Source: GM7GCV1 sp965222065 (lineage in GTDB: Bacteria; Pseudomonadota; Gammaproteobacteria; Pseudomonadales; GM7GCV1). From it: 64,000 bases of DNA. The position numbers and the translations under genes were made by a program. Where the stretch lies: NCBI GenBank assembly GCA_965222065.1, contig OZ244933.1, positions 1,240,001 to 1,304,000 on the forward strand, read 5' to 3'. Position 1 is the stretch's first letter, and every line of letters begins with the position of its first letter. A model generated the notes under the pieces. That model searched no databases. It was given only the letters and a program-made list of their open reading frames with translations, and had not been told where the DNA came from. This document shows, one piece after another, positions 63,232 to 64,000 of the stretch.

Positions 63232-64000
63232 CTATCCCATCCACCATTGTGTAATTGCAATATAGGCGGGGATCCCGATCATGACATTAAAAGGAAAGGT
63301 AATCCCTAAAGACGCAGTAATCGATAAACTATGATTGGCTTGGGGCAATGCTACTCGCATGGCAGCCGGAACCGCAATATAGGATGAACTGGCTCCAAGA
63401 ACCGCCATGAGGATGACGCCTCCTGCAGAGAGCGAAAGCGCTGCAGCCAATAAACCGCCCAGTAGCCCGCCTATAAGGGGCATGATTATACCAAAACTCA
63501 GGATAAAGCTGGCTGTATGCTTCATCTCCTTGATACGACTGGCCGCAACGATACCCATCTCCAGCAAGAACAGGGCCAGAGCCCCCTGGAACAGATCCAT
63601 AAATAGCGGTGACAATCGACCTATTTGGGCGTGACCCAGATAGCCAATCAACAAGGCACCCGTCATTAACACCATACCCTGGTTAAAAAACACCTCATGG
63701 CATAATTTGCCAATCTTAAGACGCTTCCCCTTGCTGTTCGCCAGTGCAATACCAACGGCGATGGCAGGCATTTCCAGCAACACGACAAACAGGGGGAAAT
63801 AAGGCTCATAGGGAATCGACTGGCCTTCGAGCAACGCTACGGCCACGGCGTAGGTTCCCACACTGACCGAACCGTAGTGAGCAGCAATGGAAGCTGCATC
63901 ATCCCGCTTCAAATTGCCGATCTTGAACAAGATAGGAAAGGCCAGCAAGGGCAGCACCAGACCAAAAGTCACTACCGCAATAGATTGCGGGATCACCGAA
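63232..64000 (-). CDS. SbtA-family sodium-dependent bicarbonate permease (cut by window edge)
   Basis: At least 254 residues; the N-terminal part lies beyond the right edge. Highly hydrophobic, with many membrane segments and SbtA (DUF897) phrases: LFVVLLEMPAIAVGIAL, FFNQGMVLMTGALLIGYL, ALALFLLEMGIVAASRI, ILMAVLGASSSYIAVPAAMRVALP and FPFNVMIGIPAYIAI. The cyanobacterial family imports bicarbonate with sodium. Here the gene precedes purE-purK on the same strand with a 35-base gap, so it may supply bicarbonate to PurK (inference). A PII-like SbtB gene is not visible in the window. Confidence 0.88.
   Translation of the reverse strand, partial: SVIPQSIAVVTFGLVLPLLAFPILFKIGNLKRDDAASIAAHYGSVSVGTYAVAVALLEGQSIPYEPYFPLFVVLLEMPAIAVGIALANSKGKRLKIGKLCHEVFFNQGMVLMTGALLIGYLGHAQIGRLSPLFMDLFQGALALFLLEMGIVAASRIKEMKHTASFILSFGIIMPLIGGLLGGLLAAALSLSAGGVILMAVLGASSSYIAVPAAMRVALPQANHSLSITASLGITFPFNVMIGIPAYIAITQWWMG

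Overview
The window is chromosomal DNA of a free-living, probably marine or plant-polymer-degrading gammaproteobacterium. The support is gene order: pepP/ygfB | zapA/6S RNA/ygfA, the lipA-lipB-ybeD-dacA-rlpA-mltB-rodA-mrdA-rlmH-rsfS-nadD-proA cell-envelope block, tkt-epd-pgk-aldolase, and hslR/yrfG beside pckA. The pentose/arabinan locus and the carboxyspermidine-type polyamine genes would suit a Cellvibrionales-like lineage, but that placement is inference. Base composition looks even, near 50% GC by eye. I see no rRNA, tRNA, CRISPR array, prophage or intact insertion sequence.

Layout. 1-2.5 kb: pepP (cut by the window edge) and ygfB on the minus strand; divergently a TIGR02449-type small protein, zapA, 6S RNA and the 5-formyl-THF cyclo-ligase. 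2.5-7.2 kb: ilvA, rpiA and a large Ig-repeat lipoprotein. 7.4-12.7 kb: a carbon operon, tkt-epd-pgk and a class I aldolase. 12.8-15.7 kb: a three-gene cell-wall operon (TPR/NTF2-like protein, L,D-transpeptidase, M14 amidase-like lipoprotein). 15.7-26.8 kb: lipoate synthesis plus the elongation/cell-wall cluster, with rlmH, rsfS, nadD and proA. 26.9-29.5 kb: a Lon-N-domain protein, a gene-free stretch and a PhoH/PIN protein. 29.8-32.9 kb: a PhnD-like binding protein with a GGDEF-EAL protein interrupted by one in-frame TGA. 33-39 kb: pckA, hslR, yrfG, cysQ, a KAS III-like enzyme and a secreted trypsin-like protease.

38.9-49.3 kb is a pentose/arabinan locus: a FadR-type regulator, a pentonate dehydratase, an AraD1-type dehydratase, a secreted GH51 arabinofuranosidase, a secreted aldose epimerase, xylose isomerase, a regulator with a degenerate Nudix box and an MFS sugar transporter. 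It mixes an oxidative and an isomerase route; several partner enzymes must lie elsewhere. 49.3-53.6 kb: pgi, ahpC and ahpF. 53.7-58.1 kb: arginine decarboxylase, carboxy(nor)spermidine dehydrogenase and decarboxylase, an S-adenosylmethionine-independent spermidine route. 58.1-61.5 kb: a GGCT-like protein, a cysteine-rich lipoprotein, a VOC protein, and a MerR regulator divergent from a glutaredoxin-MauE membrane protein, with a near-perfect mer-type operator between them. 61.5-64 kb: an SbtA-family bicarbonate permease (cut by the window edge), purE and purK on one strand. PurK consumes bicarbonate, so this layout suggests substrate supply to purine synthesis.

Most interesting: the sbtA-purE-purK arrangement, the MerR/Grx-MauE pair with its operator, the single TGA in an otherwise intact GGDEF-EAL gene, the near-identical GGGGTCAGAGTAA palindromes at 2.5 and 56.9 kb (the second fills the leader of nspC), and the unrecognised cysteine-rich lipoprotein.
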